NCBI RefSeq assembly: GCF_030159855.1
Contig: NZ_BSNG01000001.1
Coordinates: 930,001 to 994,000, forward strand
Source: Devosia yakushimensis
Lineage (GTDB): Bacteria; Pseudomonadota; Alphaproteobacteria; Rhizobiales; Devosiaceae
Length of the DNA stretch: 64,000 nucleotides
Direction: 5' to 3'
Position numbers and translations under genes: made by a program. Below the pieces are notes generated by a model. It searched no databases and was not told the origin of the DNA. It saw only the letters and a program-made list of their open reading frames with translations. The stretch's first letter is position 1. Each line of letters begins with the position of its first letter. Below are positions 35,410 through 43,305 of this stretch, in pieces.

Positions 35410-36885
35410 TTAACGCAGCAGCTGCAGGATGCTCTGGTCGGCCTGGTTGGCCATCGACAGGGTCGAGGAAGCCAGCGACTGACGGGTCTGCAGAGCCATC
35501 ATGTTGGCAGCTTCCTGGTTCATGTCGGCCAGGGTCAGGTTGCCAGCACCGGTTTCGAGCGTGTTGATCATGGACTTGGTGAAGTCCTGACGGTTCTGCA
35601 CGATCGACAGGTTCGAGCCGAAGGACGAAGACTGCGAACGAACCGAGTTCAGCGCGCCCTTGACCTGGTCAAGGAAGGTGTCGATGCCGGCGTCGCTGTC
35701 GAGATCCTTGGCTTCCAGAGTGGTGGAGATTGCCAGGTTGCTCGAATTGACGGCCTTTTCGCCCTTGGTCTGGATATCGATCGAGGAGGTGCCGGTTTCG
35801 TTGAAGGTGATCTTCAGCTTGTCGCCACGCAGCAGGTTGATACCGTTGAACGAAGCATCGTCCGACAGCTTGTCGAGCTGGTCGCGCAGTTCGTTGAACT
35901 GATCGGCGAGATCAGCGCGAACAGAGTTACCAGTGATTTTGTTGGCGCCGCTGGAAGTACCATCGACAGTACCATTGGCAGATACGCCGCCAAGGTTCAG
36001 TTCCTGGGTCGAAAGGTTCTCGATGCGCAGCTTGCCGTTGTCGTTGGAAGCGCGGATCTTGCCCTTGAGATCGGTGTTGTTGTTGATCTCATTGACCAGC
36101 TGATCGGTGGTCTTGGCAGCGGCAGGCGTGCCAGCGACAGCTGCGGAGCCCGCAACGGTAACCGGTGTACCCAGAGCGGCGGCAGTCGTGCCATTGGTAT
36201 TGCCAGCGGCGTCGGCAATGCTGATTCCGGTACCGGCAGCATTGGTCAGGACCAGTTCGCCGCTACCGTCGTCGGCCGCTACGGTCGAGCCAACGGCGGT
36301 GTTGATCTTGCCTGCGATGGCGGTCGCGTCGTCGCCGTCCGCGAGGGTGACGTTGTAGTTGGTGGTACCAACAGTCACCACAACATCGCCAGCCGTACCG
36401 GCCGTCAGAGCCGCACCGCCAGCGCCCGTCACCGTGGAAGCGACAGCCGGGGTGCCCGCAACAGCTGCGGTGCCCAGGGCGATGTCAACCGGCGTGCTGC
36501 CGATCGAGCCGCCCGAGAAGCTGATGTTCTGGGTGCTGGTGAGGTTGTCAGCGAGCGTCAAGGAAGCAGTCTGGAAGCTCTTATCCTGACGCGCCTGGCG
36601 CAGGGTGGACTGCATCGATTCCAGGGTCTTGGTGATCGAGGTCAGGCCGTTATTCGCAGCTTCGATGGTCTTGATGCCGTTAGCCATCGAGTCCATCAAG
36701 TTGTTCAGATCGCCGGCGCGGCTGTTGAGCGACGCTGCGGTGAAGAAATTGGTGGGGTTGTCCAGCGCCGAGTTGACCTTGTTGCCCGTCGACAGACGGT
36801 CCTGGGTCTTGGCCATCAACGTCGCCGTATTCTGCAGCGAGGTGAGGTTGGAGCGGACGGCTTTGGAAAGATTGATATCAGCCAT
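35410..36885 (-). CDS. fliC: Flagellin
   Basis: A 491-residue filament protein. The conserved N-terminal D0/D1 (SLQNTATLMAKTQDRLSTGN) and C-terminal D1/D0 (ANMMALQTRQSLASSTLSMA) flank a variable middle. The middle is rich in Ala, Thr and Gly and includes a flagellin IN-type motif (VVVTVGTTNYNVTLADGDDA, then a GELVLTNAAG element). The N-terminal signature SALDNPTNFFTAASLNSRA is of the alphaproteobacterial kind. AAAGGGAA precedes the ATG. Only one flagellin gene is in the window. The 5' leader may be the FlbT target. Confidence 0.93.
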   Translation of the reverse strand: MADINLSKAVRSNLTSLQNTATLMAKTQDRLSTGNKVNSALDNPTNFFTAASLNSRAGDLNNLMDSMANGIKTIEAANNGLTSITKTLESMQSTLRQARQDKSFQTASLTLADNLTSTQNISFSGGSIGSTPVDIALGTAAVAGTPAVASTVTGAGGAALTAGTAGDVVVTVGTTNYNVTLADGDDATAIAGKINTAVGSTVAADDGSGELVLTNAAGTGISIADAAGNTNGTTAAALGTPVTVAGSAAVAGTPAAAKTTDQLVNEINNNTDLKGKIRASNDNGKLRIENLSTQELNLGGVSANGTVDGTSSGANKITGNSVRADLADQFNELRDQLDKLSDDASFNGINLLRGDKLKITFNETGTSSIDIQTKGEKAVNSSNLAISTTLEAKDLDSDAGIDTFLDQVKGALNSVRSQSSSFGSNLSIVQNRQDFTKSMINTLETGAGNLTLADMNQEAANMMALQTRQSLASSTLSMANQADQSILQLLR

Positions 36886-37024
36886 AGTGAAGTTCCCTTT
36901 CTAGGAGACTTGTCGTTACTTTTGACGCCTCATTCTGAGACAGCGTGGAGCTTGCACTGGACGGCATAAAGAATCGTTAATTTGCTGCCGCACTTGCACT
37001 GGAAAGATACGATGATCCAGCCAG

Positions 37025-37040
37025 GTTAACCGCGTGTGAA
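37025..37040 (-). promoter_or_regulatory. Weak CtrA-like box upstream of fliC
   Basis: On the minus strand TTCA-N7-TTAAC, one mismatch in the left half-site, 140 bp upstream of fliC. The interval 36886-37144 holds no gene; a separate inverted repeat is at 37051-37072 (GCGATG...CATCGC). No sigma-54 or sigma-28 element was identified. Confidence 0.3.
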
Positions 37041-37144
37041 GATGTGATCGGCGATGGCCGTTCCGGCATCGCGCGCCAGTGGCGCCGAATCCGGAGACGT
37101 CGCTTTCTTCAAGGGTTTTGTGGCGAGGGCATGGCCGTGGCCGC

Positions 37145-37486
37145 TCAGGCGGTCAGGTCCTTGAGGCGGGCCTGCGATTCCGGCGGGATGGTCGCCGAGC
37201 CGATGCGCTGGAACAATTCGCTCAATGTCTGCGGCCGGGGCGGCAGGGCGCCGGCGATCACGGCGGCGGCAAAAATGGCCGAAGAATCGCGCGACGGGGT
37301 TTCCGGCTCATTGTCGCGGGAGCGCTCGTCGCGAGCCGCCCGGTCTTCGCCGGTCTTGGCATTCCTGGGCATGGCCGGTGCGCTTTGCGGCAGCATGGCG
37401 CGCTCGCCGGTTGCCGGGCGATGGCGGTAGTCGCTGACATTGGTATGCCCCGCACTGATCGGCTCGGGTGCGATTGCGGTGACCAT
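37145..37486 (-). CDS. Hypothetical protein in the flagellar cluster
   Basis: A 113-residue soluble protein with a disordered, charged N-terminal half (RDERSRDNEPETPSRDS) and a helical C-terminus FQRIGSATIPPESQARLKDL. AAGGAC is placed well before the ATG at 37486, and the frame lies between fliC and the flgN-like gene on the same strand. I do not recognise a family. The unusual composition and small size leave some doubt that it is expressed. Confidence 0.5.
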   Translation of the reverse strand: MVTAIAPEPISAGHTNVSDYRHRPATGERAMLPQSAPAMPRNAKTGEDRAARDERSRDNEPETPSRDSSAIFAAAVIAGALPPRPQTLSELFQRIGSATIPPESQARLKDLTA

Positions 37487-37620
37487 GACGCTGTCCTTGC
37501 ATGCACGAATGCACGGGCAGCCTAGGCACGAACAAATTGTGGCGTACTTACCGGTTTAGGCGGGGTTTGAATCAAAGTGTAACGGGGAAGGGCAGGGTGA
37601 GGGCTCACTAATACCCCCAA

Positions 37621-37716
37621 CCACCGTCGCTCCCCTCGGGCTTGACCCGAGGGTCTCTCGCCGCTTGCGCCGTATTGAGAGAGGCCCTCGGGTCAAGCCC
37701 GAGGGAACGATCGTGG
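37621..37716. repeat. Palindromic intergenic repeat, family B copy 2
   Basis: Arms CCACCGTCGCTCCCCTCGGG and the complementary CCCGAGGGAACGATCGTGG, with inner CTTGACCCGAGGG / CCCTCGGGTCAAG and a CCGCTTGCGCC loop as in the copy at 34345. The surrounding gap 37487-37755 contains no gene. Confidence 0.75.
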
Positions 37717-37755
37717 ATGGGAAGGACTCTCACCCACCCATAGATTGCCCGGCCC

Positions 37756-38223
37756 CTAAAGCGACCGATTCACCGCAATCCCCCGTGCCGAACTCGCCGG
37801 GTCGACCGCTACCGCGCCGGCGCGGCCATAGGTCTTGGCCTTGTTCTGCTGGCCCACGATCTGCGCCACGTCGGTCAGCAGGTCTTCGGTCACGGTGCGG
37901 GCGGTGGCCAATACGCGCAAATTCTCCGCCATCTGGGTGGCAAGGCTTTCGTGGCCGGCACGCAGCCGCTCGATGGCCTGGGGAGCCTCCTTTTGCAGGC
38001 GCTCGGTTTGGCGCTGTATGGCGCGGGCAAAGCCCACATAGTCCTGTGCCAGTCGTGTCTTGTCCGGTGTCAGCGCGCTGGCCTGGCGGATATGGCCGGT
38101 GCGCAGCAGCACGGTTTCCTGGTTCATGACATCGACCAGGGCGGCCAGGGCGACTTCGGCCATCTGGCAGAGATCGTCGGCCGGCAGGCTGTCGAGGGCG
38201 GCGAGGCGGGCTGCGGCGGTCAT
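37756..38223 (-). CDS. FlgN-like flagellar protein
   Basis: A 155-residue helical protein. The N-terminal pattern VALAALVDVMNQETVLLRTG with ALTPDKTRLAQDYVGFA resembles FlgN-type export chaperones, which keep FlgK and FlgL unfolded for export. It overlaps flgJ by 4 nt and is the third gene of flgI-flgJ-flgN. The C-terminal ~35 residues are Ala/Gly-rich. The match is by pattern and context only. Confidence 0.6.
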   Translation of the reverse strand: MTAAARLAALDSLPADDLCQMAEVALAALVDVMNQETVLLRTGHIRQASALTPDKTRLAQDYVGFARAIQRQTERLQKEAPQAIERLRAGHESLATQMAENLRVLATARTVTEDLLTDVAQIVGQQNKAKTYGRAGAVAVDPASSARGIAVNRSL

Positions 38224-38546
38224 GAGCGATAGGCTCCCTTGGAAAATACGAGATTGTTCTGGTTATTGGCAGCTTCCTGCAGGCTCAGCAGGTCGCCCAT
38301 GAGCTGGTCGGCAATGCCCAGCCCGCCATTCTGCGCCATGGCGGCGGCGAGCTGCTCCGATTGCATGGAGCGCCAGGTCTCTTCACCAAATCCGCCGCCG
38401 AAGCCGTTCTCATTCTTGACGCTTTCGAACATGGTCTTGGTGAGTGTGTTGAGGAACACGCCTTCGAATTCCTCGGCCTGCTGGCGCACCTTGGCGATCT
38501 GGCTGGCGCTCAGGGTCGAGCCGGGTTGCGGGATGGTATCGATCAT
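38220..38546 (-). CDS. flgJ: Rod-binding protein (FlgJ N-terminal type, CheL)
   Basis: A 108-residue protein consisting only of the rod-binding domain: AEEFEGVFLNTLTKTMFESV, GFGEETWRSMQSEQLAAAMA and GGLGIADQLM. The muramidase half of enteric FlgJ is missing, as is normal in alphaproteobacteria. ATG at 38546 overlaps the flgI stop; a GTG one codon earlier is possible. It helps assemble the rod in the periplasm. Confidence 0.88.
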   Translation of the reverse strand: MIDTIPQPGSTLSASQIAKVRQQAEEFEGVFLNTLTKTMFESVKNENGFGGGFGEETWRSMQSEQLAAAMAQNGGLGIADQLMGDLLSLQEAANNQNNLVFSKGAYRS

Positions 38547-39682
38547 CACAGCACCTCGATCTCGGCCTGCAGGGCGCCGGTGGCCTTGATGGCTTGCAGG
38601 ATGGCAATCAGGTCGCGCGGCGCGATGCCCAGGGCGTTGAGCCCGTCGACCAACTCCTGCAGCGTCACCGATTCATTGACCACCGCCAGCGCCTTGTCCG
38701 AGGCGAAGACCTCGAGGTCCGTACTGGGCTCGACGGCCGTCACGCCATTGCTGAACGGGGCGGGCTGCACGATGGTTGGGTTTTCGGCGATGGTGACCGT
38801 CAGGTTCGATTGGGCCACCGCCACGCTCGAGACCCGCACATCCTTGCCCATGACGATGATGCCGGAATTTTCGTCGATGACGATCTTGGCCGGCTGATCG
38901 GTCTCCACCATCAGCTGCTCGATATCGGTCAGCAGGTCCACGATATTGCCGTTAAAGCCGCGGGGCAGGGTGACGCGCACCGTGGCCGGGTCTTCCGGCG
39001 TTGCCGTGGGCACCCCGATAAAGTCGTTGATCGAGAGCGCGATGCGCCGGGCGGTCGTCAGGTCCGGGTTGCGCAGGGCCAGCCGCAGCGAGGTTTGCGA
39101 GCCGAGATGGAAGTCGATTTCCCGTTCGATCACCGCACCCGAGGAAATGCGGCCGGTAGTCGGCACGCCCGAGATGACGGTGGCGCTATCGCCCTGGGCC
39201 TTGAAGCCGTTGATGTTCACCGGCCCCTGGGCGATGGCATAGACTTCGCCGTCGGCGCCCAGCAGCGGCGTTACCAGCAGCGTGCCGCCCTGCAGGCTAT
39301 CGGCGTCGCCCAGGGCGGCCACCGAGACGTCGATGCGCGATCCCTGCGTGCCGAAAGGCGGCAGGTTTGCCGTCACCATGACTGCCGCGACATTGGCGGT
39401 GCGCACATTCTCGCCGGCTGTGTTGACGCCCAGCCGCTCCAGCATGGATTGCAGCGATTGCTTGGTGAAGGGGGAATTGTTGAGCCGGTCGCCGGTGCCA
39501 TTGAGGCCCACCACCAGGCCATAGCCGACCAGCTGGTTTTCGCGGATGCCCTCCATGTCGACAATGTCCTTGATGCGGGCTGCCGCAGCAAAGGCATCGG
39601 CCATCGGGGCCAGCAGCAGGGCGGCGCTGAGCGTAGTTGCCGCAAGCCGTCGCAAGAGTATGTGCATCGTCATCCCCGTCAT
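38546..39682 (-). CDS. flgI: Flagellar P-ring protein FlgI
   Basis: A 378-residue periplasmic protein. The signal peptide ends AFA-AAARIKD. Family motifs are ENQLVGYGLVVGLNGTGDRL, FTKQSLQSMLERLGV, NVAAVMVTANLPPFGTQGSR and DLIAILQAIKATGALQAEIE. It builds the P-ring around the rod. The ATG at 39682 follows GGAG at 7 nt; another ATG at 39673 is possible. It is transcribed from the minus-strand sigma-54 element just upstream and heads an operon with flgJ and the flgN-like gene. Confidence 0.93.
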   Translation of the reverse strand: MTGMTMHILLRRLAATTLSAALLLAPMADAFAAAARIKDIVDMEGIRENQLVGYGLVVGLNGTGDRLNNSPFTKQSLQSMLERLGVNTAGENVRTANVAAVMVTANLPPFGTQGSRIDVSVAALGDADSLQGGTLLVTPLLGADGEVYAIAQGPVNINGFKAQGDSATVISGVPTTGRISSGAVIEREIDFHLGSQTSLRLALRNPDLTTARRIALSINDFIGVPTATPEDPATVRVTLPRGFNGNIVDLLTDIEQLMVETDQPAKIVIDENSGIIVMGKDVRVSSVAVAQSNLTVTIAENPTIVQPAPFSNGVTAVEPSTDLEVFASDKALAVVNESVTLQELVDGLNALGIAPRDLIAILQAIKATGALQAEIEVL

Positions 39683-39724
39683 CAGGCCGCTCCATCCCCA
39701 TGGCGCGGCATTTGACGATGACAT

Positions 39725-39740
39725 TGCGAAAAGCGTGCCA
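39725..39740 (-). promoter_or_regulatory. Sigma-54 promoter of flgI
   Basis: Read on the minus strand: TGGCAC-GCTTT-TCGCA, one mismatch in the -12 element, correct GG-N10-GC spacing. The predicted start (near 39713) is ~30 nt before the flgI start codon. Confidence 0.75.
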
Positions 39741-39847
39741 AAGCTCGGAGTTTTGATCCAACCTTTTGATATAACTGGATTTTAATCCCGGATGGCAGGC
39801 ATTTTGGTGGCCAAAATCCCGTGACCCAGCAATTCTTGCCGGGTGGA

Positions 39848-39863
39848 TTAATCTCTTGTTAAC
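39848..39863. promoter_or_regulatory. CtrA box between flgI and fliX
   Basis: TTAA-TCTCTTG-TTAAC is a perfect match to the CtrA consensus TTAA-N7-TTAAC. It lies 53 bp before the fliX start codon, in a suitable place for a fliX promoter. Confidence 0.75.
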
Positions 39864-39869
39864 GCCTTG

Positions 39870-39885
39870 CGGCAGATTTTGCCGG
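39870..39885. promoter_or_regulatory. ftr-like palindrome between flgI and fliX
   Basis: CGGCA-GATTT-TGCCGG, nearly the same as 28521 and 58072. It is 130 bp upstream of the flgI sigma-54 promoter and directly next to the CtrA box, so an activator bound here could switch on flgI while blocking fliX. Confidence 0.5.
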
Positions 39886-39915
39886 GGTAGGCATCGAACT
39901 GATTTGAGTCTGGCT

Positions 39916-40332
39916 TTGCGCATCGAAACCAATACTCGCACCAATGGGGTCAGTGGCCGTGCCGCCACGGGCCGTACGGGTTCGGGCATGGCCTTCGTTC
40001 CTGCCGGCGAAGATAATGCGGTTCGCGTGGCCGGGGCTGCGCCCATGGCGGCAGCCGCTGGCATCGACGCGATCCTGGCTCTACAAGCCGTGGAAGACCC
40101 GGCGGTCGCGAAAAAGAAGCGGGCCATGCGCCGGGGCGCCTCGCTTCTCGATATGCTCGATGCAATCAAGGCCGATCTGCTCGTTGGCCGTGTCGGCGCG
40201 GATCAGCTGGATCAACTGATGGTCCTGCTGGGCGAGGTCCGCGAGCGCTCCATGCCTGGCCTCGATGCCGTGTTGGACGACATCGAATTGCGCGTCCGGG
40301 TCGAGCTGGCCAAGCTGGGCCGTTTTCCTTAG
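39916..40332 (+). CDS. fliX: Flagellar assembly protein FliX
   Basis: A 138-residue protein. Conserved C-terminal helices are RGASLLDMLDAIKADLLVGR and LDAVLDDIELRVRVELAKLG, as in FliX. In Caulobacter FliX couples basal-body assembly to activity of the sigma-54 activator FlbD, which fits the promoter elements here. The start is uncertain: TTG at 39916 gives the family-like MRIE N-terminus; an in-frame TTG at 39904 would add four residues. Divergent from flgI, as in Caulobacter. Confidence 0.8.
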   Translation: MRIETNTRTNGVSGRAATGRTGSGMAFVPAGEDNAVRVAGAAPMAAAAGIDAILALQAVEDPAVAKKKRAMRRGASLLDMLDAIKADLLVGRVGADQLDQLMVLLGEVRERSMPGLDAVLDDIELRVRVELAKLGRFP

Positions 40333-40389
40333 CCCCTCAGATAGCCACGGCCGCCCGGAAAGGCTAGCCTCCGCAGGGACGGGGGAGCC

Positions 40390-40686
40390 ATGCTGCATCT
40401 CAAATTTCAGGCCACGGTCATTCACTGGCGCGGTCCGGCGCCCTTCGTTTTCGCGCCCATCCCGGCCGAGCATGTCGACGCGATCCGGCAGGCGGCCAGG
40501 CACGTAACCTATGGCTGGGGCATGATCCCGGTCGACGTGGTTATTGGCGGGGCTGGCTTTATCACCTCGCTATTCCCCAAGGACGACACCTATCTTTTGC
40601 CGATCAAAATGGCCGTCAGGAGAAAGCACGGGATCACCGTCGGCGATACGATTGATATTGACATGACAATCCAACCGCGGCGCTGA
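40390..40686 (+). CDS. DUF1905 family protein
   Basis: A 98-residue protein with the DUF1905 pattern FQATVIHWRGPAPFVFAPIP, YGWGMIPVDVVIG, FPKDDTYLLPIKMAVRRKHG and VGDTIDIDM. These small beta-barrel proteins have no established function. GGGGGAG lies shortly before the ATG. It may form an operon with the following gene (13-nt gap). Confidence 0.85.
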   Translation: MLHLKFQATVIHWRGPAPFVFAPIPAEHVDAIRQAARHVTYGWGMIPVDVVIGGAGFITSLFPKDDTYLLPIKMAVRRKHGITVGDTIDIDMTIQPRR

Positions 40687-40699
40687 GGTGGGGGCAGGA

Positions 40700-41425
40700 G
40701 TGGACGACGCAGAAATTCCGCTTGAGGGCGGCCGCGTTACGGCCGGGGTGGTGCGGCTTGGCGACACCGTCAGACGGCCGATCCTGAGGGATCGCGGGCA
40801 GGTCCATGACCTGCTCCTGCACCTTGAGCGCAAGGGCTTCGACGGCGTGCCGCGTTTTCTCGGCGTCGATGAGCAGAGCCGGGAAATTCTGAGCTTTCTT
40901 CCGGGGGATGTGCCGCGTGATCTAGGTCATTTCAGCGATGGACAGCTTTTGTCGGCCGCCGGTCTCCTCCGGCGCTTCCATGATGCAACCGCAGACTTTC
41001 CAGCTGTGCTGCAAAGCGGCGCCGAGGTGATGTGCCACAACGATTGGGGTCCGCCGAATGGCGTTTTCCGGGACGGAATGCCTTATGGCCTCATCGACTT
41101 TGATACGATCATGCCTGGACTGCGCCTCTGGGACCTGGGCTATTCCGCCTTTTCCTGGCTCGATCTGGGCAATGCCGATGACTATACCGGCGCCGAACAA
41201 ATCCGGCGCCTGACCCTCTTTGCGGAGGGCTATGAGCTGCCGGCCTGTTCACCGCCGCAGATCGCCGCCTATGCGCTTGCGCGCCAAACCAGGCTGGCGA
41301 GTTGGGCAAGGCACCGAGGCATGCAGGAAATGGCTGACTGGGCGGCTTCGGCTGCCGCATGGACTGCCCTGCACGTCACCGAGCAATTGCTGCCGACGGG
41401 TTTTCCGGACGAACGGCATTTGTGA
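40700..41425 (+). CDS. Aminoglycoside phosphotransferase-like kinase
   Basis: A 241-residue APH-fold protein. The catalytic loop MCHNDWGPPNGVF contains the HxDxxxxN signature and LIDFDTIMPG the metal-binding Asp. The start GTG at 40700 gives VDDAEIPLEGG, the expected family start; GTG at 40688 would add four residues. Such proteins phosphorylate small molecules (homoserine, sugars, antibiotics); the substrate is unknown and resistance should not be assumed. Confidence 0.8.
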   Translation: MDDAEIPLEGGRVTAGVVRLGDTVRRPILRDRGQVHDLLLHLERKGFDGVPRFLGVDEQSREILSFLPGDVPRDLGHFSDGQLLSAAGLLRRFHDATADFPAVLQSGAEVMCHNDWGPPNGVFRDGMPYGLIDFDTIMPGLRLWDLGYSAFSWLDLGNADDYTGAEQIRRLTLFAEGYELPACSPPQIAAYALARQTRLASWARHRGMQEMADWAASAAAWTALHVTEQLLPTGFPDERHL

Positions 41426-41535
41426 TTTCCGGCGGCAACTGGTCCCGTCCGCATTGTCCCCCTGAAATGTCGAAATTCTCCCGCGTCATTCGTCGGAGGA
41501 ACAGCGTTACCGATATTCAGCCGGAGGAGACCATC

Positions 41536-41949
41536 ATGTTCGAGAGACTCAACCTTTACGCGCCTATGGCGCTTGCCGCCCTGCGCATCATTGCCGGATT
41601 GCTGTTCTTCGAGAGCGGCATGCAGAAGCTGTTCGGCTTTCCGCCAGCGCCGTTCGACATTCCCATGGATGGCCTGACCTATACGGCGGGCATTCTGGAA
41701 TTCTTCGGTGGCGCCCTGTTGATCGTCGGGTTTCTGACGCGGCCAGCCGCGTTCATCCTTTCGGGGATGATGGCCGTCGGCTATTGGATAGCCCATGCGC
41801 CGCAGAGCTTCTTCCCGGCCACGAATATGGGCACGGGCGCCGTGCTGTTCTGCTTCGTCTTTCTCTACATCTTCTTTGCCGGCCCGGGCCGCTGGAGCCT
41901 TGATGGGCTTTTGCCCGTGCCGTGGCGGGAAGGGAGAGCGGGGGGCTGA
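41536..41949 (+). CDS. DoxX family membrane protein
   Basis: A 137-residue protein with four hydrophobic helices. DoxX motifs are ALRIIAGLLFFESGMQKLFG and ILEFFGGALLIVGFLTRPAA. GGAGGAGA lies about 6 nt before the ATG. It converges with the Rrf2 gene 3 bp away. DoxX-like proteins are linked to redox or thiosulfate metabolism, but most are uncharacterised. Confidence 0.88.
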   Translation: MFERLNLYAPMALAALRIIAGLLFFESGMQKLFGFPPAPFDIPMDGLTYTAGILEFFGGALLIVGFLTRPAAFILSGMMAVGYWIAHAPQSFFPATNMGTGAVLFCFVFLYIFFAGPGRWSLDGLLPVPWREGRAGG

Positions 41950-41952
41950 CCG

Positions 41953-42396
41953 CTAACCCGCCCGCGGTGCGCAGTGCGCCATGTCGGCATTCCAGCCGGC
42001 GGCGATATCGAGCACCGAAACATTCCTGAGCGCATCTTCGAACTGGCGGCGGGAAGCCTCCAGCGCTTCTGTCGTTGCCTGGTTGGCGGCCCGGGCCAGC
42101 AGGCAGCTCGTTTCCTCCGCATCGATGCCGATGGCGAACAGGGTCGGCGAGCCGAGCGCCGCGTAAATCTCCAGCAGCGTGATCTCGGCCAGTGGACGGG
42201 CCAATTGCCAGCCGCCGCCATGCCCCTTGGTGGCGTTGACAATGCCGGCCTCCCGCAGGCCGCCCATGGTTCGCCTCACCACCGAGGCATTGGTGTGAAG
42301 CATGCCTGCGATCAGTTCCGAAGTGGCCGGCCCCTTCATCTGGTGGAGATGGAGCAGGGCATGCAGAACGCGGGAGAGGCGATTGTCCTGGCGCAT
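41953..42396 (-). CDS. Rrf2 family transcriptional regulator
   Basis: A 147-residue protein from ATG 42396. The winged helix includes SELIAGMLHTNASVVRRTMG and GIVNATKGHGGGWQLARPL. The three cysteines that bind an Fe-S cluster in IscR/NsrR are absent (only two isolated cysteines), as in YwnA-like members that sense other signals. Divergent from a glutathione S-transferase gene across 177 bp, which it may control. Confidence 0.87.
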   Translation of the reverse strand: MRQDNRLSRVLHALLHLHQMKGPATSELIAGMLHTNASVVRRTMGGLREAGIVNATKGHGGGWQLARPLAEITLLEIYAALGSPTLFAIGIDAEETSCLLARAANQATTEALEASRRQFEDALRNVSVLDIAAGWNADMAHCAPRAG

Positions 42397-42573
42397 GGGT
42401 CTTCCATAGTCATGTCGCAAACGAGTGGGCGCGACCTCACGGTGCATACGATGTTACATGGCTTCCATCGGCAATGCCAATCTTGCGCTTGGCTGTCGAA
42501 GTCCGCTCCGGCCGTTCGTCGATGCAGTAAGGGCAGGGCACGAGGGCGCTGACCAGACATCGGGAGCTGCAAA

Positions 42574-43212
42574 ATGACCATTACCATCACAGTCTTCGAA
42601 CGATCCCCCGATAAGGGCATAGGGCTGGCCCGCGATATGCGCGTCCGCTGGGCACTTGAAGAAGTCGGCCAATCCTATGCGGTCCGGCCGGTTTCATTCG
42701 CCCAGATGAAGCAGTCCGAGCATCTGGCGCGACAACCTTTCGGGCAGATACCCACCTATGAGGAGGACGATCTTGTCCTGTTCGAGTCCGGGTCCATCGT
42801 GCTTCATATCGCCGAGCAGCATCCCGGCCTGCTGCCGGACGATGCCAATGCCCGGGCGCGCGCCATCACCTGGATGTTTGCCGCGATCGGTACGGTGGAG
42901 CCGCCGATACTCGAATTGCAGACCCTCCGGTTCGGGGAGGGGGACAAGCCCTGGTTCGAGCAGCGCATGCCGCTCGTCACGGATCGCATCCGCGACCGGC
43001 TGCGTCAGCTTTCCGCGCGTCTTGGCGATGCCGATTGGCTCGACGGCGCGTTCAGCGCAGGCGATCTGATGATGGTCCACGCGCTGCTCAGGGTGCGCCC
43101 GCCGGGCATTCTGGATGAATTTCCCAGCCTTGCGGCCTATTGCGCCCGAGCCGAGGGGCGCGCCGCCTATCAACGCGCCTTCGCCGCGCAAAAGGCGCAG
43201 GCCAACAGCTAG
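42574..43212 (+). CDS. Glutathione S-transferase family protein
   Basis: A 212-residue protein. The N-terminal thioredoxin-like domain ends with the glutathione-contact FGQIPTYEEDDLVLFESGSI, followed by the helical C-terminal domain with the capping motif FSAGDLMMVHALLR. It probably conjugates glutathione to electrophiles or works as a thiol reductase. CGGGAG precedes the ATG. Substrate unknown. Confidence 0.88.
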   Translation: MTITITVFERSPDKGIGLARDMRVRWALEEVGQSYAVRPVSFAQMKQSEHLARQPFGQIPTYEEDDLVLFESGSIVLHIAEQHPGLLPDDANARARAITWMFAAIGTVEPPILELQTLRFGEGDKPWFEQRMPLVTDRIRDRLRQLSARLGDADWLDGAFSAGDLMMVHALLRVRPPGILDEFPSLAAYCARAEGRAAYQRAFAAQKAQANS

Positions 43213-43305
43213 CTTTGCTTCCCGGGATATGTGTTTCACAAATGTCCCAATCGGCTGCTATAGCTCGGTTCTGGTGGCCGCTTTCGGCGCCAGAACGGGG
43301 GTCTG

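Noticed and set aside
36886..37144. Sigma-28 or sigma-54 promoter for flagellin
   Set aside because: No TAAA-N15-GCCGATAA or GG-N10-GC element with acceptable flanks was found; only a weak CtrA-like site was recorded.
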